Assembly (NCBI GenBank): GCA_035686365.1
Contig: DASRZM010000109.1
Span: 1-64,000 of the forward strand
Length of the DNA: 64,000 bases
Origin: DASRZM01 sp035686365
GTDB lineage: Bacteria; Pseudomonadota; Gammaproteobacteria; Xanthomonadales; Xanthomonadaceae
Direction of reading: 5' to 3'
The notes under the pieces: generated by a model
Databases searched by the model: none
Told to the model about the DNA's origin: nothing
The model's input: only the letters and a program-made list of their open reading frames with translations
Made by a program: the position numbers and the translations under genes
In this document: positions 53,331 through 62,220 of the stretch, one piece after another
Numbering within the stretch: the first letter of the stretch is position 1
How the letters are laid out: every line of letters starts with the position of its first letter

Positions 53331-55733
53331 ATGCGTGTCCCGCTGCTGCTGCTGTCCCTGGCCCTGAGCCCGGCCCTGTTCCTGGCCGTGGCCCCGTGCG
53401 CCGGCGCGCAGGCGCTGACGCTGGAACAGATCATGGCCGACCCGGACTGGATCGGACCGGCGGTCGAGAATCCGTACTGGAGCCTGGACGGCACCGGCGT
53501 GCAGTTCGAGCTCAAGCGCGCCGGCAGCCCGTTGCGGGACCTGTATGGGCTGCCCGTGCAGGGCGGGGCGATGCAGCCGGTGGACGATGCCGGGCGTGCC
53601 GGGCTCGATGCGCCCGACCCGGTCTACGACGCCCGCCGCGAGCGCGCGCTGTTCGTGCGCAACGGCGATGTGTTCCTGCGCGATCTTCGCAGCGGCGTGC
53701 TGCAGCAGCTCACCCGCAGCGAAGCCTCCGAGAGCCACCCGCAGTTCCAGGCCGACGGCGGACACGTGGCCTGGCGCCTGGGCAACGACTGGTACCTGTA
53801 CGAGCTGGCCCGCGGCGTCGGCGGGCCGGCGACCGTGCTCAAGCTCGAACCGGAGCCCGACGCCGCCGACGAGGACGCGCACGACGAGGACCTGCGCCGG
53901 ATGCAGCTGCGGCTGATCGGGACGCTGGCGCGCGAAAGGGACAAACGCCAGGCGCAGCGCTCGCGCGAGAACGCGCTGCGCCGCATCGACCCGACCCGGA
54001 CGCCGCCGCCGTTCCACCTGGGCGATGCGATCGAGATCGCCGACAGCGCGCTCTCGCCGGACGGCCGCTGGATGCTGCTGGTCACCCAGGACAAGGAGCA
54101 CGATGCCGGACGCAAGGGCCAGATGCCCAGGTACGTCACCGAGTCGGGCTACAACGAGGTCGAGGATGTGCGCACCCGCGTCGGGCGCAACCCCCCGCAG
54201 GGCCAGAAACTGGTGCTGCTGGACCTGCGCACGCACACCCGGCACGGGCTGGCCATCGATCCTCTGCCGGGCATCGGGGACGATCCGCTGGCGCAGCTGC
54301 GCACGGCCGCCGGCGAGGAGCCGATGAAGGCGCCGCGCGGCGTCCGCGTGGAGGCACTGCGCTTCAGCCACGACGGCGCCGATGCGGCGGTGATGCTGCG
54401 CGCGGTCGACAACAAGGACCGCTGGATCGCCCGGGTCGACTTCGATGCGCGGCGGCTGGTGCCGGCGCACCGCCTCACCGACCCGGCCTGGATCAACTGG
54501 AACTTCAACGAGTTCGGATTCCTGCCCGGCACCGGCACGCTGTGGTTCGTGTCCGAGGAGAGCGGCTACGGACACCTGTACACGCAGCGCGACCGCGCCC
54601 GTCCCAGGCCGCTGACATCGGGCCGGTGGGAGGTGTACGCACCGCAGCCGACTCCGGACGGGCTCGGCTTCCACTTTATCGGCAACCGCGACTGGCCCGG
54701 CGACTACGAACTGTTCGAGCTGCGCCTGGACGATGGCGCGCCGCGCGCGTTGACCGCACTCGACGGCGTGGAGCGGTTCGCGCTCTCGCCCGACGCCAGG
54801 CGGGTACTGGTGTCCTACTCGGGCAGCTATCTGCCCATGCAGCTGGCCGTGGTCGACCTGCCCACCGGCGAGATCCGCAGGCTGACCGATACCCGTAGCC
54901 AGGCCTTCCGGGCGATCGACTGGATGGCGCCGGAGTTCGTGCAGGTGCCCTCCTCGCACGTGGACCGGCCGCTGTGGTCGAAGCTGTACCTGCCGCCCTC
55001 GATGCAGCCCGATCGCAGCTACCCGGTGGTGATGTTCGTGCACGGCGCCGGCTACACCCAGAACGTGCACGCGAAATATCCGTACTACTTCCGCGAGCAG
55101 ATGTTCCACAACCTGCTCGCGCACGAGGGCTACATCGTGCTGGACATCGACTACCGTGCATCGGAGGGCTATGGCCGCGACTGGCGCACGGCGATCTACC
55201 GGCAGATGGGTCACCCGGAACTGGAGGACTACCTGGACGGCATCGACTGGCTGGTGGCGCACCACCAGGCCGACCGCAGCCGCGTGGGCATCTACGGCGG
55301 CAGCTACGGCGGATTCATGACCTTCATGGCGATGTTCCGCGCGCCCGAGGCGTTCCGCGCCGGCGCCGCACTGCGCCCGGTCACCGACTGGTCCATGTAC
55401 AACCACGAGTACACGTCCAACATCCTCAACACGCCCGGGCTGGATCCGGAGGCCTACGCGAAAAGCTCGCCGATCGAGTTCGCCGAAGGCCTGCAGGGCG
55501 CGCTGCTGATCGCCCACGGCATGCTCGACGACAACGTCTTCTACCAGGACTCGGTGCGGCTGGCGCAACGGCTGATCGAACTGGGCAAACGCGATTGGGA
55601 GCTGGCCAGCTACCCGCTCGAACGCCACAGCTTCGTGCACCCGGAGTCGTGGCTGGACGAGTACCGGCGCATTCACGAGCTGTTCTCGCGCACGCTGCGG
55701 CCCGATGCGCCGGCCGCCAGGTCGGCGCCGTAA
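53331..55733 (+). CDS. Secreted S9-family peptidase (dipeptidyl peptidase IV-like)
   Basis: An 800-residue exported serine peptidase. A signal peptide (LLLLSLALSPALFLAVAPCAGAQ) precedes a beta-propeller (about 40-560), which includes an insertion of charged residues near 190-225. The alpha/beta-hydrolase domain has the nucleophile Ser658 in GIYGGSYGGFMTF, the acidic residue in HGMLDDNVFYQD, and His766 in LERHSFVHPESW. Xanthomonads use several such enzymes to digest peptides in the periplasm or outside the cell. Start chosen at the ATG before the signal peptide. Confidence 0.92.
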   Translation: MRVPLLLLSLALSPALFLAVAPCAGAQALTLEQIMADPDWIGPAVENPYWSLDGTGVQFELKRAGSPLRDLYGLPVQGGAMQPVDDAGRAGLDAPDPVYDARRERALFVRNGDVFLRDLRSGVLQQLTRSEASESHPQFQADGGHVAWRLGNDWYLYELARGVGGPATVLKLEPEPDAADEDAHDEDLRRMQLRLIGTLARERDKRQAQRSRENALRRIDPTRTPPPFHLGDAIEIADSALSPDGRWMLLVTQDKEHDAGRKGQMPRYVTESGYNEVEDVRTRVGRNPPQGQKLVLLDLRTHTRHGLAIDPLPGIGDDPLAQLRTAAGEEPMKAPRGVRVEALRFSHDGADAAVMLRAVDNKDRWIARVDFDARRLVPAHRLTDPAWINWNFNEFGFLPGTGTLWFVSEESGYGHLYTQRDRARPRPLTSGRWEVYAPQPTPDGLGFHFIGNRDWPGDYELFELRLDDGAPRALTALDGVERFALSPDARRVLVSYSGSYLPMQLAVVDLPTGEIRRLTDTRSQAFRAIDWMAPEFVQVPSSHVDRPLWSKLYLPPSMQPDRSYPVVMFVHGAGYTQNVHAKYPYYFREQMFHNLLAHEGYIVLDIDYRASEGYGRDWRTAIYRQMGHPELEDYLDGIDWLVAHHQADRSRVGIYGGSYGGFMTFMAMFRAPEAFRAGAALRPVTDWSMYNHEYTSNILNTPGLDPEAYAKSSPIEFAEGLQGALLIAHGMLDDNVFYQDSVRLAQRLIELGKRDWELASYPLERHSFVHPESWLDEYRRIHELFSRTLRPDAPAARSAP

Positions 55734-55764
55734 CGGTTCGGATCACGCTCGAGTCTCCGCCCGC

Positions 55765-55950
55765 AACCCCCTCCCAGCCTCCCCCTCCACGCCTGCGGCC
55801 CGCAAGGGGAGGAGACAAGCCGGCGATCGCCCTCCCTCCCTCAACTCGGCAATCCCCTCCCCTTCGCTGCGCGAAGGGGAGGGCCAGGGGGGTCACGCGG
55901 CGCAGCCGCGCGCGGGGCGCGCCGCAACGCCCTGCCGGACTCCCCCTCGG
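55765..55950. repeat. G/C-run intergenic repeat, copy 2
   Basis: The same modules as at 49280-49520: CCTCCCCCTCCACGCCTGCG, CCCGCAAGGGGAGGAG, CCCTCCCTCC, GCTGCGCGAAGGGGAGGG and GCGCAGCCGCGCGCGGG. It lies between the S9 peptidase and hemF. No open frame of interest. Confidence 0.75.
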
Positions 55951-56003
55951 GTGCGGCGCGCCCGGAGAGCAGAGCGGCGCGCGAGTGCGGCACAATTGCT
56001 GCC

Positions 56004-56939
56004 ATGACCGACATCGCCGACACCGTCGCCGCACGCTGGCGCGCCCTGCAGGACACGATCTGCAGCGCGATCGAGTCTGTCGACGCTACGGCGCGGTTCG
56101 GCGAAGACGCCTGGACACGCGCCCACGGCGGTGGCGGCCGCACCCGGGTGCTGAAAGACGGCGGAGTCTTCGAGCAGGCCGGCATCGGCTACTCGGACGT
56201 GCACGGCGCGGCCCTGCCACCCAGCGCCACGGCGCGCCGGCCGGAGCTGGCCGGGGCACCGTTCCGCGCGGTCGGCGTCTCGCTGGTGTTCCACCCGCGC
56301 AATCCGTACGTGCCGACCACGCACATGAACGTGCGCTACTTTCAGGCGCGTCCGGGCGGTGGCGAACCGGTGTGGTGGTTCGGCGGCGGCTTCGACCTGA
56401 CGCCGTTCTATCCCTTCGACGAGGACGTGCTGCACTGGCACCGGGTGGCCGCGGGCGTGTGCGCGCCGCACGGCGCCGAGACCTACCGGCGCTTCAAGGC
56501 CGGGTGCGACGAGTACTTCTTCCTCGGGCACCGCGACGAGACCCGCGGCGTGGGCGGGCTGTTCTTCGACGACCTGGACGCCTGGGGCTTCGAGGCCTGC
56601 CTGGGGTTCACCGCGGATGTCGGCGCGGCGTTCCTGGACGCCTACCTGCCGATCGTGGAGCGCCGCCGCCACCTGCCCTGGGGCGAGCGCGAGCGCGAGT
56701 TCCAGCTGTACCGCCGCGGCCGCTACGTCGAGTTCAACCTGGTGTGGGACCGCGGCACGCTGTTTGGTCTGCAGTCGGGCGGCCGCACCGAATCGATCCT
56801 GATGAGCCTGCCGCCGCGCGTGCGCTTCGAGTACGGCTACGCCCCCGAGCCGGGAACCGCCGAGGCGCGCCTGTCCGAGTACCTGCGCCCCCGCGACTGG
56901 CTCACCGAACTGGCCCAGGCGCCGACCCCTGAGCCCTGA
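56004..56939 (+). CDS. hemF: Oxygen-dependent coproporphyrinogen III oxidase
   Basis: A 311-residue enzyme of haem synthesis that decarboxylates coproporphyrinogen III to protoporphyrinogen IX with O2. Conserved blocks are RVLKDGGVFEQAGIGYSDV, PTTHMNVRYFQA, WWFGGGFDLTPFYPFDED, FFLGHRDETRGVGGLFFDD and EFNLVWDRGTLFGLQSGGRT. CACAAT at 55991-55996 lies 7 nt before the ATG with no Shine-Dalgarno, so the mRNA may be leaderless. It is convergent with polA across the sRNA locus. The stop falls inside a run of CCCTGAG-like heptamers. Confidence 0.96.
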   Translation: MTDIADTVAARWRALQDTICSAIESVDATARFGEDAWTRAHGGGGRTRVLKDGGVFEQAGIGYSDVHGAALPPSATARRPELAGAPFRAVGVSLVFHPRNPYVPTTHMNVRYFQARPGGGEPVWWFGGGFDLTPFYPFDEDVLHWHRVAAGVCAPHGAETYRRFKAGCDEYFFLGHRDETRGVGGLFFDDLDAWGFEACLGFTADVGAAFLDAYLPIVERRRHLPWGEREREFQLYRRGRYVEFNLVWDRGTLFGLQSGGRTESILMSLPPRVRFEYGYAPEPGTAEARLSEYLRPRDWLTELAQAPTPEP

Positions 56940-56972
56940 GCCCTGGGCCCTGGGCCCTTAGCCCTGAATTCC
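56931..56972. repeat. Heptamer tandem repeat at the hemF 3' end
   Basis: Successive 7-bp units CCCTGAG, CCCTGAG, CCCTGGG, CCCTGGG, CCCTTAG, CCCTGAA; the stop codon is inside the array. Similar heptamers follow the stops of polA (57224-57250), gspF (37686-37711) and the exporter permease (33391-33408). Confidence 0.7.
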
Positions 56973-56980
56973 GGGCCCAC

Positions 56981-57020
56981 AAATAAAGCGCCCCGCAGGC
57001 GAGGGGGGCGCCTGCGGGGC
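56981..57020 (-). terminator. Terminator of the minus-strand small-RNA transcript
   Basis: Read on the minus strand: GCCCCGCAGGCG (57020-57009), loop CCCCCCT, CGCCTGCGGGGC (57001-56990), then GCTTTATTTG. A perfect 12-bp stem plus T-rich tail, a convincing intrinsic terminator for the sRNA and also for polA read-through. Confidence 0.85.
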
Positions 57021-57136
57021 CGGGGTTGGAGAGCGGTTTGGGGAGGAACCGTCATCTCCTGGGGATCCACTCAGGGAGGTGAGTGAATCGGACGGACGTT
57101 GCGTCCGTCGCGAACATGAGATCACTGCGTCCCTGA
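56983..57136 (-). ncRNA. Putative sX13-like trans-acting small RNA
   Basis: A minus-strand locus between hemF and polA. The predicted RNA has, in order, the stem GACGGACG-CAA-CGTCCGTC (57109-57091), CACTCA-CCTCCC-TGAGTG (57085-57068), CGGTT-CCTCCCCA-AACCG (57051-57034) and the terminator with a CCCCCC-containing loop. Three C-rich loops on consecutive hairpins are the hallmark of Xanthomonas sX13, which pairs with G-rich mRNA leaders. A -35-like TTGACG (complement of 57166-57171) lies upstream, but the -10 is poor. The 5' end is a guess. Confidence 0.7.
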
Positions 57137-57252
57137 GAAGTTCGTGAACTTTTCCGTTAACAAACCGTCAAGTTCAGAAACCGTTCAGCCGAAAAATCCG
57201 CCCCGCCCGCCCCAGATTCCCCGGGTCCCGGGTCCCAGGTCCCGAGCCCCGC

Positions 57253-59973
57253 CTAATGCGCCTCGTCCCAGTTCGCCCCCACCCCCGTATCCACGATCAA
57301 CGGCACCCGCAGTTCGGCGGCACCCTGCATCAGCTCGCGCACCCGTTCGACCAGGGTCTGCGCGAAGTCCTGGTCGGCCTCGAACACCAGCTCGTCGTGG
57401 ACCTGCATGATCATCGCGGCGCGGGCGCCGGTCTCGGCCAGCCAGCGGTCCACTGACACCATCGCGCGCTTGATGATGTCGGCCGCCGTGCCCTGCATCG
57501 GCGCATTGATGGCGGCACGCTCGGCCCCGGCGCGCACGGCCGCGTTGCGTGCGTTGATCTGTGCCAGGTGCAGGCGACGCCCGAACACGGTCTCTACCCA
57601 GCCGCGCTCGCGCGCGAGCTGGCGCGTGCCCTCCATGAAGCTCAGCACGCCCGGGTAACGCGCGAAGTAGCGCTCGATGTAGCGCGCGGCCTGGCCGCGG
57701 TCGATGCCCAGCTGCCGCGCCAGTCCGAATGCGCTCATGCCATACATCAGGCCGAAGTTGATCGCCTTGGCGGCGCGCCGCTGGTCCGGGCCGACCTGCT
57801 CCAGCGGCACCTCGAACACCTCGCTGGCGGTGGCGCGGTGCACGTCCTGGCCGCCGGCGAAGGCCGACATCAGCCCCGGGTCGCCGGACAGGTGCGCCAT
57901 GATCCGCAACTCGATCTGCGAGTAGTCGGCCGCGACGATGCAGCGGCCCGGCGGCGCCACGAAGGCACGGCGGATGCGGCGGCCGTCCTCGGTGCGGATC
58001 GGGATGTTCTGCAGGTTCGGATCCGAGGACGAGAGCCGGCCGGTGGCGGCGCCGGCCTGGTGGTAGCTGGTGTGCACGCGCCCGGTGTCGGGGTGGATCG
58101 CCCCGGGCAGCTTGTCGGTGTAGGTGGAGCGCAGCTTGGCCAGGCCGCGGTATTCGACGATCAACCGGGGCAGTTCGTGCTCGTGGGCGAGCTGTTCGAG
58201 CACGTCCTCGTTGGTGGAGGGCTGGCCGGTGGGGGTTTTGGCGATCACCGGCAGGCCCAGTTCGTCGAACAGCAGGGCCTGCAGCTGCTTGGGCGAGTCC
58301 AGGTTGAAGCTGCGCCGCGCCACCGCGTAGGCGTGCTGCTGGGCCGCGTGCATGCGCCGCGCAAGGTCCTGGCTCTGGCGCCCGAGCTCGGCGGCGTCGA
58401 TCAGCACGCCGTTGGCTTCGATGCGCTGCAGCACCGGCACCAGCGGCATCTCGATGTCGGTGAACACGGCGGCCAGGCGCGGCTCCGACTGGAGCCTGGG
58501 CCACAGTGCGTGGTGCAGGCGCAGGGTGATGTCGGCGTCCTCGGCCGCGTATTCGCCGGCGCGCTCGATCTCCACGGACGGGAACGGGATCTGTTTCGCG
58601 CCCTTGCCGGCGACCTCCTCGTAGCGGATGGTGCGGTGGTCCAGGTAGCGCTCGGCCAGCGTGTCCATGTCGTGGCGCGCCAGCCCGGCGTTCCACACGA
58701 ACGACTCGAGCAGGGTGTCGTAGGCGTAGCCGCGCACCTGCACGCCGCAGCGCGCCAGCACGTGCAGGTCGTACTTGCCGTGCTGTCCGACCTTGGGGAT
58801 GGCCGGGTCCTCCAGGATCGGCCGCAGCGCCGCCAGCACGGCGTCGCGGTCCAGCTGGGCCGGTGCGCCGGGGTATTCGTGCGCCACCGGTACATAGGCC
58901 GCCTTGCCGGGCTCGACCGCGAAGCTCACGCCCACCAGGCGCGCGCGCATCGGGTCCAGGCTGTCGGTCTCGGTGTCGAAGGCGACCAGGCTGGCCGTGC
59001 GCAGTCGCTCGACCCAGGCCTGCAGGCGGGCCTGCTCGAGGATCACCTCGTAGTCGCCGCGGGCCGGCGCGGCAGGCGCGTCGCCCTCAGCCTCCGGCAC
59101 ATCGGGCGGCACCGGCGGCGGCGCTTGCGTCGCGGCATCGAGCTCGCGCAGCGCCTGGCGGAACTCGTACCGCCGGTACAGCTCGTGCAGCTGCTCGAGA
59201 TCGCGCGCGCCCAGCGCCAGCTCCGCCGGGCCCTGCTCCAGCGGCACGTCGGTGCGGATGGTCACCAGTTCGCGGTTGACCGGCAGCCTCGCCAGCACCG
59301 CGCGCAGATTCTCGCCGAGCTTGCCGCCGACCTCGCCGGCGCGTTGCATGACCGCGTCGAGCGACCCGAACTGGTCCAGCCACTTGGCCGCGGTCTTGGG
59401 ACCGCACTTGTCCACACCGCGCACGTTGTCGACGGTATCGCCCATCAGCGCCAGCAGGTCGATCACGCGCTCGGGCGGCACGCCGAACTTCGCGATCACC
59501 GCCTCGCGGTCCAGGGTGGTGCCGCTCATGGTGTTCACCAGGGTGATGCCCGGGCGCACCAGCTGGGCGAAGTCCTTGTCGGAGGTGGACACGGTGACCT
59601 CGATATCCTGCTGCGCGGCGGCCACGGCCAGGGTCCCGATCACGTCGTCGGCCTCCACCCCCGGCACGCGCAGGATCGGCATGCCCAGCGCCTGGACGAT
59701 GCGCATCAGCGGCTCGACCTGGGCGCGCAGCTCCTCGGGCATCGGTGGCCGCGTGGCCTTGTAGTCGGGGTCGATCCGTTCGCGGAAGGTCGGCCCGGGG
59801 GCGTCGATCACGAAGGCTGCGTACTCGGGGCGTTCGGCCAGCGTGGCGCGCAGCATGTTGACCACGCCGAACAGCGCGCCGGTGGGCTCGCCGGCGGCAT
59901 TGGTCAGCGGCGGCAGCGCATGGAATGCGCGGTACAGGTAGCTGGATCCGTCGATCAGGACGAGGCGCGGCAT
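57253..59973 (-). CDS. polA: DNA polymerase I
   Basis: A 906-residue repair and Okazaki-processing polymerase. The N-terminal 5'-nuclease begins LVLIDGSSYLYRAFHALPPL. The 3'-5' exonuclease domain is active by sequence (VAFDTETDSLDPM, with the metal-binding D-x-E). The polymerase domain carries motif A VAADYSQIELRIMAHLSGD, motif B RRAAKAINFGLMYGMSAFG and motif C MQVHDELVFE. The ATG at 59973 starts exactly at the conserved nuclease strand; upstream open sequence is not family-like. It diverges from the DUF2782 gene. Confidence 0.97.
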   Translation of the reverse strand: MPRLVLIDGSSYLYRAFHALPPLTNAAGEPTGALFGVVNMLRATLAERPEYAAFVIDAPGPTFRERIDPDYKATRPPMPEELRAQVEPLMRIVQALGMPILRVPGVEADDVIGTLAVAAAQQDIEVTVSTSDKDFAQLVRPGITLVNTMSGTTLDREAVIAKFGVPPERVIDLLALMGDTVDNVRGVDKCGPKTAAKWLDQFGSLDAVMQRAGEVGGKLGENLRAVLARLPVNRELVTIRTDVPLEQGPAELALGARDLEQLHELYRRYEFRQALRELDAATQAPPPVPPDVPEAEGDAPAAPARGDYEVILEQARLQAWVERLRTASLVAFDTETDSLDPMRARLVGVSFAVEPGKAAYVPVAHEYPGAPAQLDRDAVLAALRPILEDPAIPKVGQHGKYDLHVLARCGVQVRGYAYDTLLESFVWNAGLARHDMDTLAERYLDHRTIRYEEVAGKGAKQIPFPSVEIERAGEYAAEDADITLRLHHALWPRLQSEPRLAAVFTDIEMPLVPVLQRIEANGVLIDAAELGRQSQDLARRMHAAQQHAYAVARRSFNLDSPKQLQALLFDELGLPVIAKTPTGQPSTNEDVLEQLAHEHELPRLIVEYRGLAKLRSTYTDKLPGAIHPDTGRVHTSYHQAGAATGRLSSSDPNLQNIPIRTEDGRRIRRAFVAPPGRCIVAADYSQIELRIMAHLSGDPGLMSAFAGGQDVHRATASEVFEVPLEQVGPDQRRAAKAINFGLMYGMSAFGLARQLGIDRGQAARYIERYFARYPGVLSFMEGTRQLARERGWVETVFGRRLHLAQINARNAAVRAGAERAAINAPMQGTAADIIKRAMVSVDRWLAETGARAAMIMQVHDELVFEADQDFAQTLVERVRELMQGAAELRVPLIVDTGVGANWDEAH

Positions 59974-60097
59974 CGGAGCGTTCGCTGGCTTGGACGCGGC
60001 CGCGCGGCGCGGCGCGGGCCCGGCATTGTCGCAGGATTGACGCGCACGCCGGGAGCATGGTGCGGTGCTACGCTCCCCGCCCCGCCGGAGGCTCCCC

Positions 60098-60511
60098 ATG
60101 CGCACGCCGACGATCATTTGGCTGTCCCTGTCCGCGGCCCTGCTGCTGGCCGGACCGGCCCTGTCCCAGGTACCCGACGCCGAACCGCTGCCTCCGCCGG
60201 ACATCGACGATGCACCGGCACAGGAAGTGGCGCCGGCCGATCCGCCCGGGGCCGGCAGCGACGAGCTGCCGCCCAAGATTCCTCCGCCCCCGGGCACCGA
60301 GCCGCCCGAGGTCACCATCCGCACCGACGCCCAGACCGGGGACGTAGTCGAGGAATACCGCCAGGGCGGACAGGTCTACATGGTCGTGGTGCGCCCGCCC
60401 GTGGGTCCCGCCTACCGGCTGCTCGACACCAATGGTGACGGCCGCCTGGACAGCAACGACGCCGAGGGGCCGGTGCATCCGGTGTACTGGACGATCTACG
60501 AGTGGAACTGA
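60098..60511 (+). CDS. DUF2782 family exported protein
   Basis: A 137-residue protein with a signal peptide (IIWLSLSAALLLAGPALSQ). A Pro/Asp-rich linker (PLPPPDIDDAPAQEVAPADP) follows, then the DUF2782 domain (VTIRTDAQTGDVVEEYRQGG, VYMVVVRPPVGPAYRLLDTN). DUF2782 genes lie beside polA in many gammaproteobacteria. Function is unknown; it is probably periplasmic. An in-frame ATG at 60065 would add MLRSPPRRRLP and is less likely. The final codons overlap the next gene's GTG. Confidence 0.85.
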   Translation: MRTPTIIWLSLSAALLLAGPALSQVPDAEPLPPPDIDDAPAQEVAPADPPGAGSDELPPKIPPPPGTEPPEVTIRTDAQTGDVVEEYRQGGQVYMVVVRPPVGPAYRLLDTNGDGRLDSNDAEGPVHPVYWTIYEWN

Positions 60512-60942
60512 GCGCCGGCGCGGGCGTCCGCCGCATCCAGGACGAGGACGCCGCACGCGCGGTCTGGCCGGTGATGGGCCAGTTGCGCACGCACCTGTCC
60601 GAGCGCGCGTTTCTCGACCAGGTCGCGCTGCAGCGGCACGAGGGCTATCGCCTCGCCGCCGTATTCGACCTCGACGGAAGCTGCCGCACCGTCGCCGGCT
60701 ACCGGATCCAGACCATGCTGTGGCGCGGGCGCACGCTGTACGTGGACGACCTGGTCAGCGACCAGGCCGTGCGCGGCCAGGGCCATGCGCGGGCGCTGCT
60801 GGACTGGCTGTGCGATGAGGCGCGCAGCGAAGGCTGCACAGGGTTGCACCTGGATTCGGGCGTGCAGCGCCTCGAGGCGCACGCCTTCTACTTCCGCCGC
60901 GGCCTGCGCATCAGCGCCTACCACTTCTCGATCGACGTGTAG
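60502..60942 (+). CDS. GNAT-family N-acetyltransferase
   Basis: A 146-residue GNAT enzyme. The acetyl-CoA pyrophosphate-binding motif A is VDDLVSDQAVRGQGHARALL, with the RGQGHA loop. It is preceded by strands around VAGYRIQTMLWRGRTLY and followed by GCTGLHLDSGVQRLEAHAFY and a C-terminal YHFSIDV. The substrate is unknown. The start is GTG 60502, 10 bp inside the DUF2782 gene, so it is translationally coupled to it. Confidence 0.85.
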   Translation: MELSAGAGVRRIQDEDAARAVWPVMGQLRTHLSERAFLDQVALQRHEGYRLAAVFDLDGSCRTVAGYRIQTMLWRGRTLYVDDLVSDQAVRGQGHARALLDWLCDEARSEGCTGLHLDSGVQRLEAHAFYFRRGLRISAYHFSIDV

Positions 60943-61020
60943 CGCGCCGGCGCCGCCGCGCATTGCTTCGTGGCGGGCCACGCGTCGCCGTGCCGGGATC
61001 GCGCGCCGGCGCTGTCCTCG

Positions 61021-61275
61021 CGCGTCCTTAGCTGGGCGAAGCGCGCACATCCTGTGCGCCCTTCGCGTCGCGGATCCGGTACATGCCCGGCCCCGCTCCC
61101 GTAATCGAGCAAGCTCGATTCCGTAGCGGCCATCCATGGCCGCGATTCTCTCCGGGTTCGCGTCGGGCGGACGGGCTTTGCGACGCGACATCCTGTCGCG
61201 GCGCAAAGGCGCGCACATCCCTGTGCGCGCCCCTGCGGGCCTGATCGTCCGCCCGCCGCCGCTGCGGATGCGCCG
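61021..61275. repeat. Field of hairpins, including dispersed repeat copy 2
   Basis: Hairpins at 61043-61059 (GCGCAC-ATCCT-GTGCGC), 61104-61119 (ATCGAGC/GCTCGAT), 61126-61143 (GCGGCC-ATCCAT-GGCCGC), 61184-61200 (CGCGACA/TGTCGCG inside TTTGCG/CGCAAA) and 61209-61230 (GCGCGCAC-ATCCCT-GTGCGCGC). The part 61146-61275 is the inverted copy of 29516-29645. The 60943-61698 gap contains no gene. Confidence 0.8.
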
Positions 61276-61424
61276 GCGCGCGATCCCGGCATGGCGACGC
61301 GCGGCTCGCTCCCGTGACGCCTCCGAGCCTCTCCGTTCGTGCTGACCCTTCGGCAGGCTCAGGGCAGGGTACGCCGCTGCGCGGCGTATCGAAGCACGAA
61401 CAGCGCGGCGCACCGTACGTCGTT

Positions 61425-61449
61425 GTGGGAGCGGACCATGGCCGCGATC
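61425..61449. repeat. REP-like unit
   Basis: TGTGGGAGCGGACCATGG followed by CCGCGATC: the reverse complement of the unit repeated at 202-345, here as a single copy with one extra base in the loop. Confidence 0.7.
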
Positions 61450-61490
61450 GACGAATCCAGAAACGCTCGACCTGCCTCGACGAGAGTGCC

Positions 61491-61592
61491 GCGGTCCGGG
61501 ATCGCTTGCCGGGGGCATACGCGGCATGGATGCCGCGTCTGAGCCCCCATGGATGGGTTCACGGCGTCCCCCGGCAAGCGATACCGGACCGC
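61491..61592. repeat. Cloverleaf-like inverted repeat, second copy
   Basis: 25-bp outer arms (61491-61515 and 61568-61592) pair with one mismatch. Inside are GCGGCAT-GG-ATGCCGC (61521-61536) and CCCAT-GG-ATGGG (61546-61557). The plan and several spacer blocks match 61-140, while the stem sequences differ. Confidence 0.8.
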
Positions 61593-61698
61593 GGCACGGC
61601 CGCCGGAGCGAAGACGGCCCAGACGAAACGCGGAGATCTCCCGTTGCCGGTTCTGCGCCCGCGCGGCACCATGGCGCCCCACGCTCCGGGAGGGACGG

Positions 61699-62211
61699 AT
61701 GCTGCGGTTCGCGCGCGCGGTCGATGCGCTCAACGACGGGCTCGGCCGCCTGTGCGGCTGGCTCAGCGCCGCCATGGTGGCGCTGATGTTCGCGCTGGTG
61801 GTCGCACGTTACGCTTTCGGCGCCGGTTCCCTCGCTGCGCAGGAAGCGGTGCTGTGGCTGCACGCGATCGTGTTCCTGCTCGGCGCCGGCTTCGCGCTGC
61901 GCCACGACCGCCATGTCCGCGTCGACGTGTTCGCGCAGCGCCTGTCCGAGCGCGCCCGGGCGCGCATCGAGCTGCTCGGCGCCGTGCTGCTGCTGTTGCC
62001 GTTCTGCGTGTTCATGCTGTGGATCAGCCTGGACTACGTCGCCGCCAGCTGGTCGCTGCGCGAATCCTCGCGCGAGCCCGGCGGGCTGCCCGGCGTGTAC
62101 CTGCTCAAGACGCTGATCCCGATCGCCGCCGCGACCCTGGCGCTGCAGGGCATCGCCCAGGCGCTGCGCGCCGTGCTCGCGCTGCGCGCCCGGCCCGACG
62201 CGGCGGCCTGA
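61699..62211 (+). CDS. TRAP transporter small permease (DctQ type)
   Basis: A 170-residue inner-membrane protein with four helices: LCGWLSAAMVALMFALVVARY, AVLWLHAIVFLLGAGFAL, IELLGAVLLLLPFCVFMLWI and TLIPIAAATLALQGIAQAL. The motif RHDRHVRVDVF after helix two is the DctQ signature. GGGAGGGACGG provides a strong ribosome-binding site before ATG 61699. It is followed after 9 bp by the large permease. No DctP-type binding protein is encoded upstream or downstream in the window. Confidence 0.9.
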   Translation: MLRFARAVDALNDGLGRLCGWLSAAMVALMFALVVARYAFGAGSLAAQEAVLWLHAIVFLLGAGFALRHDRHVRVDVFAQRLSERARARIELLGAVLLLLPFCVFMLWISLDYVAASWSLRESSREPGGLPGVYLLKTLIPIAAATLALQGIAQALRAVLALRARPDAAA

Positions 62212-62220
62212 GCGACGCGC

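Noticed and set aside
56837..57070. A 77-residue minus-strand frame between polA and hemF
   Set aside because: It reads through the sRNA hairpins and terminator and into the 3' end of hemF; low-complexity Arg/Pro sequence.
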